From: QQUD01 sp039029915
GTDB lineage: Bacteria; Chloroflexota; Anaerolineae; Promineifilales; Promineifilaceae
Reading direction: 5' to 3'
Length of the DNA: 25,238 bases
Assembly (NCBI GenBank): GCA_039029915.1
Contig: JBCCFD010000059.1
Location: 1-25,238, forward strand
Shown here: positions 16,778-23,992 of the stretch, one piece after another
How the letters are laid out: every line of letters starts with the position of its first letter
Numbering within the stretch: the stretch's first letter is position 1
Notes under the pieces: model-generated
Told to the model about the DNA's origin: nothing
The model's input: only the letters and a program-made list of their open reading frames with translations
Database searches by the model: none
Program-made: the position numbers and the translations under genes

Positions 16778-18048
16778 TGACAATTTATTGCCAAGATAGT
16801 TCCTAATATCGCTTCCCTCCATTAGACTAAAAGGAGCAACAAGAATAAGCTTGTTGCAGGCAACTAGAGTCGAAAAAGTCTAAGCTTCGCTACAGTCATC
16901 AAGGCTAAATTTCGAACCAGACCCGGCTCTAGGGTAGCAGAAACTAAATAGTGTTACAGTCAAAATGACCCTTAATGGAGACAGTTCAATCTACCGCTTG
17001 CCGTCTAACAATCTAAAGGAAGTGCCTTATGCAACAAACCTATTATGTTGGTATCGACATTGCCAGTGCGACCTTCGTAGCCAGTGTCATCAAATCACCT
17101 GTCAACATCATCACCAAGCCAAAAAGCTTCGCGAATGAAACAACTGGCTTTGAAGCGTTTGAGACTTGGTTAAGCCAATTAGGCGTCACGCCAACCCAAG
17201 CTATCCTGTGCATGGAAGCAACTGGAGTTTACGGCGAAGGGTTAGCCTATCATCTCTCTGCCCATGAGTGGTGGGTGGCTGTCGCACCCCCTTTGCAGGT
17301 CAAACAAGCCTTTGCCCCTATCGGTCATAAAACAGATGCCGTTGACGCCCGCCAAATTGCGGAATATGCTTTTCGTTTCCAAGACCAACTGCATCGTTTT
17401 GTTCCCAAACAAGAGATTATTGAACAGGTTAAAGTACTTCTGCAGCTGAGAGAGCAGTTTGTTCGTCAAAAAACGGCTCAACTCAATTCGCAGCAAGCCC
17501 TAAAGCGTAAGCCCATTCGCACACCGCTGGCGGAAGCGCTCCTTGACCAAAATATTTCTCACCTCAAAACCAATATTGACGCTATCGAGAAAGAAATTAA
17601 GCAGTTGTTCAACCAAGATTCTGACTTTGGTCACCAGATTGCCCTTTTGCTTACCATTCCAGGTGTTGGTCTTCTTCTAGCCAGCCACATTGTGGTTCTG
17701 TCTTCAAACCTGCGTGACCCCCTTAACCACAAGACTATGGCTGCTTACTTAGGCATTTCGCCTTACCAACACAGTAGTGGCTCTTCCGTTCGTCGTCAGG
17801 CCACTTCTCGCCATTTTGGTCCGGCTACTGTTCGCAAACTGCTCCATTTAGCCGCACGCTCTCGCCGGACTCATCATCCTGCTTCTCGTCGCTACTTTGA
17901 GCGCAAAGTTGCGGCTGGCAAACCCAAATCTGTCGTTCTTAACAATATGGCGAATCGATTGGTTCGCGTCATTTGTGCGGTTCTGCGTTCTCGTCAACCT
18001 TTTATTAAAGATTTCGTATCCTTACCACCTCAAGTCTTTAGTTCGCCT
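16778..18048 (+). mobile_element. IS110-family insertion sequence (about 1.27 kb)
   Basis: Contains the transposase at 17029-18051 and a 250-bp left non-coding end. Proposed ends: CT dinucleotides at 16776-16777 and 18047-18048, both within the direct repeat CTTGACAAT (16776-16784, 18047-18055). IS110 elements lack long terminal repeats and often use a CT core, and the resulting size of 1271 bp fits. Removing this segment restores the arms of the palindromic repeat. The right end falls at the stop codon of the transposase, as is usual for the IS110 subgroup. It contains no ACGGCCGT, unlike the surrounding DNA. Exact ends are inferred. Confidence 0.6.
16826..17012 (+). ncRNA. Putative bridge RNA in the IS110 left end
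   Basis: IS110-subgroup elements encode a bridge RNA upstream of the recombinase. Here a perfect 8-bp hairpin GCAACAAG (16836-16843) and CTTGTTGC (16850-16857) is followed by potential longer-range helices: CTAGAG 16864-16869 with CTCTAG 16927-16932, and GCTAC 16889-16893 with GTAGC 16934-16938. TCGCT (16887-16891) and TCAAG (16899-16903) match, on the expected strands, the left and right sides of the proposed target core. The matches are only 5 nt long, so the guide assignment is weak. Confidence 0.35.
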
Positions 18049-18051
18049 TGA
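17029..18051 (+). CDS. IS110-family transposase (DEDD recombinase), intact
   Basis: RNA-guided DNA recombinase of the insertion sequence, 340 residues, full length for the family. The RuvC-like DEDD domain shows Asp10 (YYVGIDIAS), Glu63 (CMEATGVYG) and Asp103/Asp106 (KTDAVDARQIAEYA). After a helical linker (about 140-200), the C-terminal Transposase_20 domain has TIPGVGLLLASHIV, the LGISPYQHSSGSSVRRQ box with the candidate nucleophilic Ser (about 245-250), and the NNMANRLVRVICAVLRS end. AAAGGAAG lies 6 nt before the ATG. No frameshift or internal stop, so it could be active. Confidence 0.95.
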   Translation: MQQTYYVGIDIASATFVASVIKSPVNIITKPKSFANETTGFEAFETWLSQLGVTPTQAILCMEATGVYGEGLAYHLSAHEWWVAVAPPLQVKQAFAPIGHKTDAVDARQIAEYAFRFQDQLHRFVPKQEIIEQVKVLLQLREQFVRQKTAQLNSQQALKRKPIRTPLAEALLDQNISHLKTNIDAIEKEIKQLFNQDSDFGHQIALLLTIPGVGLLLASHIVVLSSNLRDPLNHKTMAAYLGISPYQHSSGSSVRRQATSRHFGPATVRKLLHLAARSRRTHHPASRRYFERKVAAGKPKSVVLNNMANRLVRVICAVLRSRQPFIKDFVSLPPQVFSSP

Positions 18052-18077
18052 CAATGTCATAGTGTTCGAAATGACAG
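18049..18077. repeat. Right part of the interrupted palindromic repeat
   Basis: Contains TCGAAATGAC at 18066-18075, the complement of 16653-16662, and the smaller internal inverted repeat GTCAT/ATGAC. With 16653-16777 it would close the repeat that the IS split. Confidence 0.5.
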
Positions 18078-18111
18078 TCAGTTATTTTGCGTGTATGGCG
18101 TAACATCAGTT

Positions 18112-18178
18112 ACAAATTCCCAATCCCCATTCCCCAATTATCCCCAATCTCTAATCCCCCATCACTCCAAATCCACAA
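18112..18178 (+). repeat. C-rich degenerate tract
   Basis: CCAATCCCC, CCCCAAT and CCCCCATCACTCC-type units fill the gap between the IS element and the response regulator stop. Confidence 0.55.
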
Positions 18179-18824
18179 TACCCCGCTTCAACGCCGTTAG
18201 GACGGCTTGCGTGCGGTCGTTAGCATGGAGCTTGCTCAGGATCTGGCTGACGTTGTTTTTAACCGTGCCCGGCGCGAGGAATAGCTCTCCAGCGATTTCT
18301 TGGTTAGGCTTACCTTGGGCCATCAAACGCAGGATCGACATTTCGCGCTCGGTTAGCCTTTCAAGGATGGGATCGTCGCTATTTCTTTTGATAGGCGTTT
18401 TATCGAGTTGACTAAACGCCTTAAGCACTTTTCCAGCGATGTTTGGATCGAGGTAGGTGCGCCCTTGGTGGGCTTCTTTAACGGCCGTTACGATCTCCTC
18501 ACTCTCTGCATCTTTCAGCAAATAGCCCGAAGCGCCCGCCCGAATGGCGTCAAACACCCAATCATCTGAATCATAGGTCGTGAGGACAATCACTTTTGTG
18601 TTAGACAAGGCGGTGCGGATTTTGCGCGTGGCGTGAATGCCGTTAAGGACAGGCATTTTTAAATCCATCAAGACAACATCTGGTTTATGCTGGGCCGCTA
18701 GCTTAACCGCCTCTTCGCCGTTTTCGGCCAGAGCGACTACTTCAATCGCTTCTTCATATTGAAAAATGGTATTAAGCCCTTTTCGGACCACATCTTGATC
18801 ATCGCAAATGATAAGTTTTAGCAT
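18162..18824 (-). CDS. NarL/FixJ-type response regulator
   Basis: Two-domain DNA-binding response regulator, 220 residues. The receiver domain (about 1-120) has the acidic pair in IICDDQD (residues 8-9), the phosphoacceptor Asp near residue 55 in VVLMDLKMP, the Thr in VIVLTTYD and the Lys in YLLKDA. The C-terminal LuxR-type helix-turn-helix (about 155-215) reads LTEREMSILRLMAQGKPNQEIAGELFLAPGTVKNNVSQILSKL. It lies downstream of the sensor kinase with a 114-base gap of degenerate repeats, so it is probably its partner. Targets are unknown; the two small membrane genes of the cluster are candidates. Confidence 0.94.
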   Translation of the reverse strand: MLKLIICDDQDVVRKGLNTIFQYEEAIEVVALAENGEEAVKLAAQHKPDVVLMDLKMPVLNGIHATRKIRTALSNTKVIVLTTYDSDDWVFDAIRAGASGYLLKDAESEEIVTAVKEAHQGRTYLDPNIAGKVLKAFSQLDKTPIKRNSDDPILERLTEREMSILRLMAQGKPNQEIAGELFLAPGTVKNNVSQILSKLHANDRTQAVLTALKRGIVDLE

Positions 18825-18837
18825 AGCAACCTTTTGT

Positions 18838-18955
18838 CATTGGTAATTGGTTATTCGTTATTGGTTATTAGAAAAGATGGCAATGGTTACTTGCAACATG
18901 TAACTTGATACCTGCCACTTTGCCACCTTGCCATCTTGCTACTTTGCCACTTTCA
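18838..18955 (-). repeat. Degenerate short-unit tract between response regulator and kinase genes
   Basis: GGTTATT/TTGGTTATT variants (18838-18870) are followed by TTGCCACTT, TTGCCACC, TTGCCATC and TTGCTACT variants (18905-18950). The units are imperfect tandem copies, and the tract runs into the kinase C-terminal codons. Confidence 0.55.
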
Positions 18956-20243
18956 ACACAACCTCTGTCCCACTTCCCGGTTGGCTAGTAATTTGTAAAT
19001 CAGCCTTGATCAGATCCGCGCGTTCTTGCATGCCGATAAGGCCGAAACAGCCGTTTTTCTCTGAGTGATGGGTGCTAAACCCCACGCCATCATCCTTAAT
19101 GTTGAGAACGATATGGGCTGGTGACTGTGATAGCGTGAGATCAACCTTTTTAGCCTGAGCGTGCTTTTCAATGTTGACTAATGATTCGTCACAGATTCGA
19201 TAGATCGTTTGCTCGACTTCCGGTGATAAGGCTGACAGCTCGGTTAGGGTACTGTTTATCTTGATACCCGCCCGTTCACTAATATTGTCCGCCCGCTGCT
19301 GAATAGCCCCAACCAGACCCAGCTCTTCCAGCGGGGAAGCGCGCAGGGCTGTGATGGCTCGTCTGGCTTCTGATAGCCCTGAACGAATTTGGGATTGGGC
19401 AGAAGCGAGTTCGGATTTAGCGGCTTCAGGGTCGTGTTTGAGTAGGGTGCCGATCGCTTGAAGGGAAACGGCCGTTCCTGAAAGGGAATGGGCCAGCGTA
19501 TCGTGAAGTTCTCGAGCCAAACGGTTGCGCTCCTGACTGGTGGCGAGCTGTTCCATCATCACCGCTTGAGCGGCCAACTGCTGGTTCGCTTCTTGAAGCT
19601 TCTCATTGGCACTTCGCTGAGATTCTGCCAATGTGCCGGTGATAAACCCAACAATCAAGGTAACGCCCAAAAGCACGAAGCCACGTACCGCATAAATCCC
19701 CCAAAAAAGAGAATCGGCTTTGAGAAGCAGCGGCATTAGCGTATAGGCAAGCCCAGCCAGCGCGAGCGCGCCCAAGAAACCTCGAACTTTAAACTGCCAG
19801 CTTGCTAAAATGACTGGCACCACAATAAAAAATTGCCCCATTGCATGAATCCGATTAACGTCTTGCAGTGACCACCCGATTTCAATAAAGCGAGGGTTAG
19901 CCAATAGCTCAGTGCGTGGATACCAAACGCTGTACGTCAGGTCGATGTGGGGGGCTAAAATGCCGAAGGCCAAAGCGACGGCGAGACGCTTGTTGCGATC
20001 GCTGTTGGGCCAGTCAACCAACAGTAAAAGTAAGATAATGGGTGTGATCAGAGCCATTGCCCAACCATCAAACACCCACTGGCGAATCAAAATGTAGGAA
20101 AGGCCGATCGCTACGAGTGCGCCGACAAATTTTAAACCGATGGCAAATTGATACGTTCGGATTAGAAGATCAGAGGGCCGTTCTATCATACAAAAATTAT
20201 AACGGCTGACCCAAACTTTCAAAGAAGTAAATTGGTCAGCCAT
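18939..20243 (-). CDS. Sensor histidine kinase, NarL-type (HisKA_3)
   Basis: Membrane sensor kinase, 434 residues from the chosen start. About six membrane segments lie in residues 20-200, with no large extracellular domain. A coiled-coil-like stretch (SQRSANEKLQEANQQLAAQAVMMEQL) leads to the HisKA_3 box ERNRLARELHDTLAHSLSG with the phosphorylated His. The catalytic domain has the N box ESLVNIEKHAQA, DDGVGF and GLIGMQERADLI. The frame is open to an ATG at 20330, overlapping the upstream gene by 38 bases. I prefer 20243: AAAGG lies 7 nt before it. An inner ATG at 20189 has a TATAAT 6 nt upstream but no ribosome site. Partner: the response regulator downstream. Confidence 0.92.
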   Translation of the reverse strand: MADQFTSLKVWVSRYNFCMIERPSDLLIRTYQFAIGLKFVGALVAIGLSYILIRQWVFDGWAMALITPIILLLLLVDWPNSDRNKRLAVALAFGILAPHIDLTYSVWYPRTELLANPRFIEIGWSLQDVNRIHAMGQFFIVVPVILASWQFKVRGFLGALALAGLAYTLMPLLLKADSLFWGIYAVRGFVLLGVTLIVGFITGTLAESQRSANEKLQEANQQLAAQAVMMEQLATSQERNRLARELHDTLAHSLSGTAVSLQAIGTLLKHDPEAAKSELASAQSQIRSGLSEARRAITALRASPLEELGLVGAIQQRADNISERAGIKINSTLTELSALSPEVEQTIYRICDESLVNIEKHAQAKKVDLTLSQSPAHIVLNIKDDGVGFSTHHSEKNGCFGLIGMQERADLIKADLQITSQPGSGTEVVLKVAK

Positions 20244-20292
20244 CTTTTTGCCTTTCATTCTCGGCATTTGCTGGGCTTGGCTAGTGGCAAAT

Positions 20293-20712
20293 TTAGTGGG
20301 CATTGGCTTTTCTCTCGATGGCATATCCACTGCCCCAACCGATATATCCTCCCCAAATCAGCCCCAGCAGCGGTAGAAATAGCGGTCCAATTCCTTCGTT
20401 GGGGGCAATCAGCGTGATGAGATAGATGCCAATAATACTGCCGAGAAATAATCCAATCACTGAGCCGAATTCAGGCTGCTTGCTCCATGCTAGGAAGAGG
20501 CCCACGGCCGTTCCAATCACGGCCCCAAGCAAACCGCCCCAAATCGCACCCCCAAATATTGAAATAAAAACGGCTGGATTGATATTACCAAATAGATTTC
20601 TAAAATGCTCAGGGTACGTAAACACAACAATTGGCCCACCTAAAACGCCGAATATTGCGCCCATAAATATCCCGATTATTTTGCCACGCCAGAAGTTTCC
20701 TGTGTAGCTCAT
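20293..20712 (-). CDS. Small glycine-rich membrane protein of unknown function
   Basis: 139 residues with about four hydrophobic segments (roughly 11-30, 43-70, 80-103, 108-130). The helices are rich in Gly at spacing of three or four (GAIFGVLGG, GGAIWGGLLGAVIG, GLFLGSIIG, GLIWGGYIGWGSG), as in tightly packed membrane helices. I do not recognise a family. Its ATG overlaps the stop of the upstream gene (ATGA), so the two are translationally coupled, and the kinase starts about 50 bases after its stop. The context suggests a role as sensor accessory or output of the two-component pair. One ACGGCCGT encodes TAV. Confidence 0.75.
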   Translation of the reverse strand: MSYTGNFWRGKIIGIFMGAIFGVLGGPIVVFTYPEHFRNLFGNINPAVFISIFGGAIWGGLLGAVIGTAVGLFLAWSKQPEFGSVIGLFLGSIIGIYLITLIAPNEGIGPLFLPLLGLIWGGYIGWGSGYAIERKANAH

Positions 20713-21113
20713 GAGGCTAATTCAGGAGCAGGGTCAGGGTTTTGCTTGTCAACGGCCGTTTCTTTTTTACGCAACCCTTTACTGCGAATTTTTGAGAAGT
20801 TAAACATATTGAAAAAGTGCATGCCGCCCAGCACGAGCAGGACAACGCCAATTTTGACGCTAATGTACTCAATAGCCTCAACAAGGTTTGTGGGCACTTC
20901 CCCAAACCGTAGATACATCGAAACGAACCCGACATTGACTAGGTAAAAACCGACCCGCAGCAGCTGGTTAACAGCGTCTGCAATTTCGATGTTGCCACCA
21001 AAGGAATCGACGAGGAATAAACGGCCGTTTTTGAACAAAGTATTCGCTACCCAAATGGTAATTGAGATGCTGACGACCACATAGAAGATGTATGTAATTG
21101 CGATAAGTGTCAT
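20709..21113 (-). CDS. Small three-helix membrane protein of unknown function
   Basis: 134 residues; hydrophobic segments at about 3-26, 52-72 and 85-108 and a charged C-terminal tail (FSKIRSKGLRKKETAVDKQN). I do not recognise a family; the layout resembles small inner-membrane sensor-linked proteins. The ATG at 21113 has a strong ribosome site (GGAGG, 5 nt away), so the longer upstream frame to 21173 is not needed. It is the first gene of the group membrane-membrane-kinase-regulator. Two ACGGCCGT copies lie in it. Confidence 0.78.
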   Translation of the reverse strand: MTLIAITYIFYVVVSISITIWVANTLFKNGRLFLVDSFGGNIEIADAVNQLLRVGFYLVNVGFVSMYLRFGEVPTNLVEAIEYISVKIGVVLLVLGGMHFFNMFNFSKIRSKGLRKKETAVDKQNPDPAPELAS

Positions 21114-21320
21114 TTTGACCTCCAAGGTTTTGTTTTGTGAGCAATAAAGTCCAGTAAGCCAATGGGATGCCAAATCAGTTGATGGACTTTGATTATTGTG
21201 ACTTGAGCTTATGGTGCCTTTTTGGTCAAATATTTCGTAGTTGCTAGAGTCATGCTAAGTTGTGAAAGAAGTCACCTATTTAACCCGATGTGCAGGTTTT
21301 CTTGTAAATTCAACTGGGAG

Positions 21321-21340
21321 GGACATAGCATGCTATGTCC
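21321..21340. promoter_or_regulatory. Perfect 20-bp palindrome, candidate operator
   Basis: GGACATAGCA followed by its exact reverse complement, no loop, with A19/T42 compatible just outside. It lies in the divergent region, about 210 bases upstream of the membrane-kinase operon. It has no T tract on either side, which speaks for a protein-binding site rather than a terminator. Confidence 0.45.
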
Positions 21341-21436
21341 TTACGACAATTATCACACCAGATAATTGAAACTTGCACACGGGGTTATTTAGATATTTTC
21401 TCTACAAATAGACGAGCGAAGCAAAACGGTATGCAG

Positions 21437-21560
21437 ATTTCACCGATTTCACCAATCACCCAATCCTCCAATCACCCAATCACCCAACAATCTCAGAACA
21501 GACTACCAAATAACGATGCACTGCCCCCCTATCCCCTCTCCCCTAGCCCTCAACCCCGCC
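21437..21560 (+). repeat. CAATCACCC-type degenerate tract
   Basis: Imperfect tandem copies of TTCACC(G/A)AT, CCAATCACC and CAATCACCCAA, then a C-rich stretch. Units are 6-9 bases with variants; not a CRISPR because no spacers separate them. Confidence 0.55.
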
Positions 21561-21579
21561 AATCGCTATACTCACACCA

Positions 21580-22770
21580 ATGAAAATCAGCATGATTGGC
21601 CCGTTTGGGTTTCATCCCAATAAAACCATGTACAGTCGAGCGTTGCCCCTTGCAAAATCGCTGGTGGCTCGAGGTCACGAGGTGCGCCTGTTTATGCCAC
21701 CCTGGCACACCCCTCAAGAAGCAGATCGACGTTGGGATGAGAAGGGTGTGTCCATTCGATACGTCTCCTTGTCAGGCGGTACGATTGGGATAACCCAACG
21801 ATTGGTTTCTGAAGCGACGGGCTGGCAGCCTGATGTGGTGCACAGCTTTAAGCCAAAAGCGTACAGTGGCTTGGCGGCCTGGTGGCTGTGGCAAACGCGG
21901 CGCAATCAAATTCGCCTGATCATGGATAGCGACGACTGGGAAGGGGCTGGCGGCTGGAACGATAAAAATCCTTACTCTCCTATCCAAAAGCGATTTTTTG
22001 CGTGGCAGGAGCAGTGGGGGATGACCCATTGCCATCATCTAACTGTCGCCAGTCGAGCCTTAGAAACGATTGGCCTGAGCATGGGGATTCCCCAAAACCA
22101 GCTGTTGTACTGCCCCAATGGCGCCGGGTTTGATGGGGTTCATCCCGTAGCTAGCGATGCTTGGTATCAGGCACGAGCGTCCGTTCGTGAAAAACTTCGT
22201 GTGGGGCAACGGCCGTTACTTCTTTTATACAGCCGCCTCTTTGAATTTGATACCCAGCGGCTGGTCGCGATTTTGCAGCAGGTCAAAACGGCCGTTCCTG
22301 ATTTAAAAATATTGTCAATCGGGTCGGGTCTATTTGCCGATGAAGCCGATGCCCTGCGACGGCAGTTTACGACCGCTAATTTGCTAGATAGCGTGATTGA
22401 CGCGGGCTGGCTTGAGCCAGCAGACCTCGTTGATTATTTAGCCGCTGCTGATGTTGGTATCTATTTGATGGAAGATAGCTTGCTCAATCGCACCAAATGC
22501 CCCGTCAAGCTGGCCGACATGATTCGCGCTGGGCTACCCGTGGTGGGTGAGATGGTTGGACAGGTCAGTGAGTATATTGATAACGGCAGTAATGGGTATC
22601 TCTACCCGACTGGCCAAACCGAGGCAATTAGCAGCGGGATCTGTCGCCTGCTCCAAGATGAAACCTTGCGTCATCAACAGGCGGCTGCCGCTCAGAAGCA
22701 AGCCGACCGGTTTGATTGGGCCAAACGCGCCGCCGAATTGGAAGCGGTCTATCAGGGAAAACCAGCGTGA
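21580..22770 (+). CDS. GT4-family glycosyltransferase
   Basis: GT-B fold sugar transferase, 396 residues. The N-terminal domain begins MKISMIGPFGFHPNKTMYSRALPLAKSLVARGHEV, with the Gly-rich acceptor loop, and the linker has VVHSFKPKAYSG. The C-terminal nucleotide-sugar domain (about 205-380) includes the segment KTAVPDLKILSIGSG, YLAAADVGIYLMEDS and the ending PVKLADMIRAGLPVVGEMVGQVSEYIDNGSNGYLY, the donor-binding Glu region. Substrate unknown. No ribosome site is seen; TATACT ends 7 nt before the ATG, so a leaderless message is possible. The stop overlaps the next gene. Confidence 0.92.
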   Translation: MKISMIGPFGFHPNKTMYSRALPLAKSLVARGHEVRLFMPPWHTPQEADRRWDEKGVSIRYVSLSGGTIGITQRLVSEATGWQPDVVHSFKPKAYSGLAAWWLWQTRRNQIRLIMDSDDWEGAGGWNDKNPYSPIQKRFFAWQEQWGMTHCHHLTVASRALETIGLSMGIPQNQLLYCPNGAGFDGVHPVASDAWYQARASVREKLRVGQRPLLLLYSRLFEFDTQRLVAILQQVKTAVPDLKILSIGSGLFADEADALRRQFTTANLLDSVIDAGWLEPADLVDYLAAADVGIYLMEDSLLNRTKCPVKLADMIRAGLPVVGEMVGQVSEYIDNGSNGYLYPTGQTEAISSGICRLLQDETLRHQQAAAAQKQADRFDWAKRAAELEAVYQGKPA

Positions 22771-23705
22771 CGTTTTTGCCTGATCTGGTTGTGCATGCGG
22801 ATTGGAGCCTTCATTCCACAAAGCGGATTATGATGATAGCCCAGCGGGAAAACGGCCGTTATCTGCTTCATCCCCCCCAACAGCTTCCTGAGCTTTCTCA
22901 ACTGATTCATCACTTGCAGCAGCAGTGTCGAGACAACGGCTGTATCTTTTTTGGCGTTGATTTCCCAATTGGCCTGCCGAAAATGTATGCTGAGAGCGCC
23001 CAGATTTCGAGCTTTTTGGAGTGGCTGCCGAAAACAAAGGTCAGGCCGTGGTCCCAATTTTATGAGGTTGCTGAAAAACCAGAGGAGATTGGTTTAAAAC
23101 GGCCGTTTTATCCAAAGCGAGCCGGGGGCACCTCTCAGAAGCACCTCCTAGACGGCTTGGTCGTAGACGATATAAACCAGCTTCGCCGCCAATGCGATTT
23201 GCCAAGGCCGGGACGGCGGGCGGCGGCCCCTCTTTTTTGGACAATGGGGGCGCAGCAGGTGGGCAAGGCGGCCATTACCGGTTGGCAATCGTTTATTCTG
23301 CCTCATCTGGCTCAGCTTCAAATTTGGCCCTTTTCTGGCTCGCTCTTTGAGCTATTGGACAACTCCCAATTTGTGCTTGCTGAAACCTATCCTGCTGAGG
23401 TTTATGATTGGCTTGGCGTTCAGTTTGGCCCAAAGCAAAGCAAGCGAAACGACACCGATCGTCAGGCTCAGGTGAGAGCATTACAACAGGCTCTGCGGGA
23501 AATGCCTATTCATTTAACTAATGAAGCTCAAGCCCAACTAATGACTGGGTTTGCCTCTGAAGATGCGTTTGATGCCTGCGTGGGGGTGCTGGGAATGCTG
23601 CAGGTGGTGCTGGGTAAACGGCCGTTGTTTGAACCCACTGATCCTATTCTCCAAAAAGTCGAAGGCTGGATTCTTGGCCAAATGCCAGTTGAACCTAAGC
23701 AATAA
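22767..23705 (+). CDS. DUF429-like predicted RNase H-fold protein
   Basis: 312 residues, unknown role. Conserved acidic positions sit as expected for a DUF429/RNase H-like fold: Asp in VVHADWS (residue 12), Asp in IFFGVDFPIGLP (about 66), Glu in FVLAETYPAEVYDWLG (about 205) and Asp in SEDAFDACVGVLGML (about 260). The start is a GTG at 22767 that overlaps the glycosyltransferase stop (GTGA); AGGGA lies about 10 nt upstream. The frame is open further upstream, but only within the glycosyltransferase gene. Coupling to a glycosyltransferase suggests a shared transcript, not necessarily a shared pathway. The family call is by motif only. Confidence 0.7.
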   Translation: MTFLPDLVVHADWSLHSTKRIMMIAQRENGRYLLHPPQQLPELSQLIHHLQQQCRDNGCIFFGVDFPIGLPKMYAESAQISSFLEWLPKTKVRPWSQFYEVAEKPEEIGLKRPFYPKRAGGTSQKHLLDGLVVDDINQLRRQCDLPRPGRRAAAPLFWTMGAQQVGKAAITGWQSFILPHLAQLQIWPFSGSLFELLDNSQFVLAETYPAEVYDWLGVQFGPKQSKRNDTDRQAQVRALQQALREMPIHLTNEAQAQLMTGFASEDAFDACVGVLGMLQVVLGKRPLFEPTDPILQKVEGWILGQMPVEPKQ

Positions 23706-23731
23706 AAAAGCCCAGCCTGTAAGACTGAGCT
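23704..23731 (-). terminator. Intrinsic terminator, minus strand
   Basis: On the minus strand AGCTCAGTC (23731-23723) and GGCTGGGCT (23717-23709) pair with two G-U wobbles around a 5-nt loop, followed by TTTTTT. It ends either the Ada message or the putative RNA below. Confidence 0.75.
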
Positions 23732-23986
23732 CTGAATGATAAACAAATTGTATTTTCTTGGGAGCTAGCTAACCAAAAGCGATTTTTGCCGGTCTCACCG
23801 GCGTTGTTGGCCTCGCCTTTCTTGCTCTCCGTCTTTCCTCTTTAAGCTTTAAGCGAACGCCCTCTGCACAACGTTTCTAGCTAGCCAGCAAAAGTGGTCG
23901 GGTTCTAACACTTTTACTCTCCTTTGGTTGGGTCCAAATTCGATCGAATTTGGAGGCCAATCTGCTTATTAAAGTAACAGCTGTTA
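23704..23986 (-). ncRNA. Putative structured non-coding RNA of about 280 nt
   Basis: On the minus strand a promoter (TTGACG at 24022-24017, 18-nt spacer, TATAGT at 23998-23993) and an intrinsic terminator (23731-23704) bracket a region with no ORF of note and much pairing. In order: GTAACAGCTGTTAC (23987-23974); the 22-bp palindrome with half TCCAAATTCGA (23954-23933); AAAAGTG/CACTTTT (about 23915-23890); GCTAGCTA (23885-23878) with TAGCTAGC (23771-23764) enclosing CGTTGT (about 23874-23869) with ACAACG (about 23807-23802); then GCCGG/CCGGC (23802-23788). I compared it by memory with tmRNA, RNase P, SRP and common riboswitches and found no match. Confidence 0.45.
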
Positions 23987-23992
23987 CGCTTC

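Larger units (their letters stand above)
21114..21579. other. Divergent intergenic region with palindrome and degenerate tract
   Basis: About 465 bases between the minus-strand operon and the glycosyltransferase gene. It holds the perfect palindrome at 21321-21340, a CAATCACCC-type tract at 21437-21560, and TATACT (21567-21572) 7 nt before the glycosyltransferase start. A small open frame at 21335-21583 (+) lies in the repeat tract and is not convincing. Confidence 0.5.

Noticed and set aside
16661..16819. GAGGGAAGC/GCTTCCCTC inverted repeat as the true end of a mobile element
   Set aside because: Its right arm lies inside the IS110 left end as I place it; a 9-base match over 150 bases can occur by chance.
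21437..21560. Possible CRISPR array
   Set aside because: Units are only 6-9 bases, adjacent and imperfect, with no spacers; no cas genes.
21335..21583. An 82-codon + strand frame
   Set aside because: Built mostly from the CAATCACCC tract; no ribosome site and no recognisable protein.
23740..23960. tRNA, tmRNA or RNase P RNA in the gap
   Set aside because: No cloverleaf, no T-loop consensus at the right spacing, and no conserved tmRNA or RNase P core strings beyond a short GAGGAAAG resemblance.
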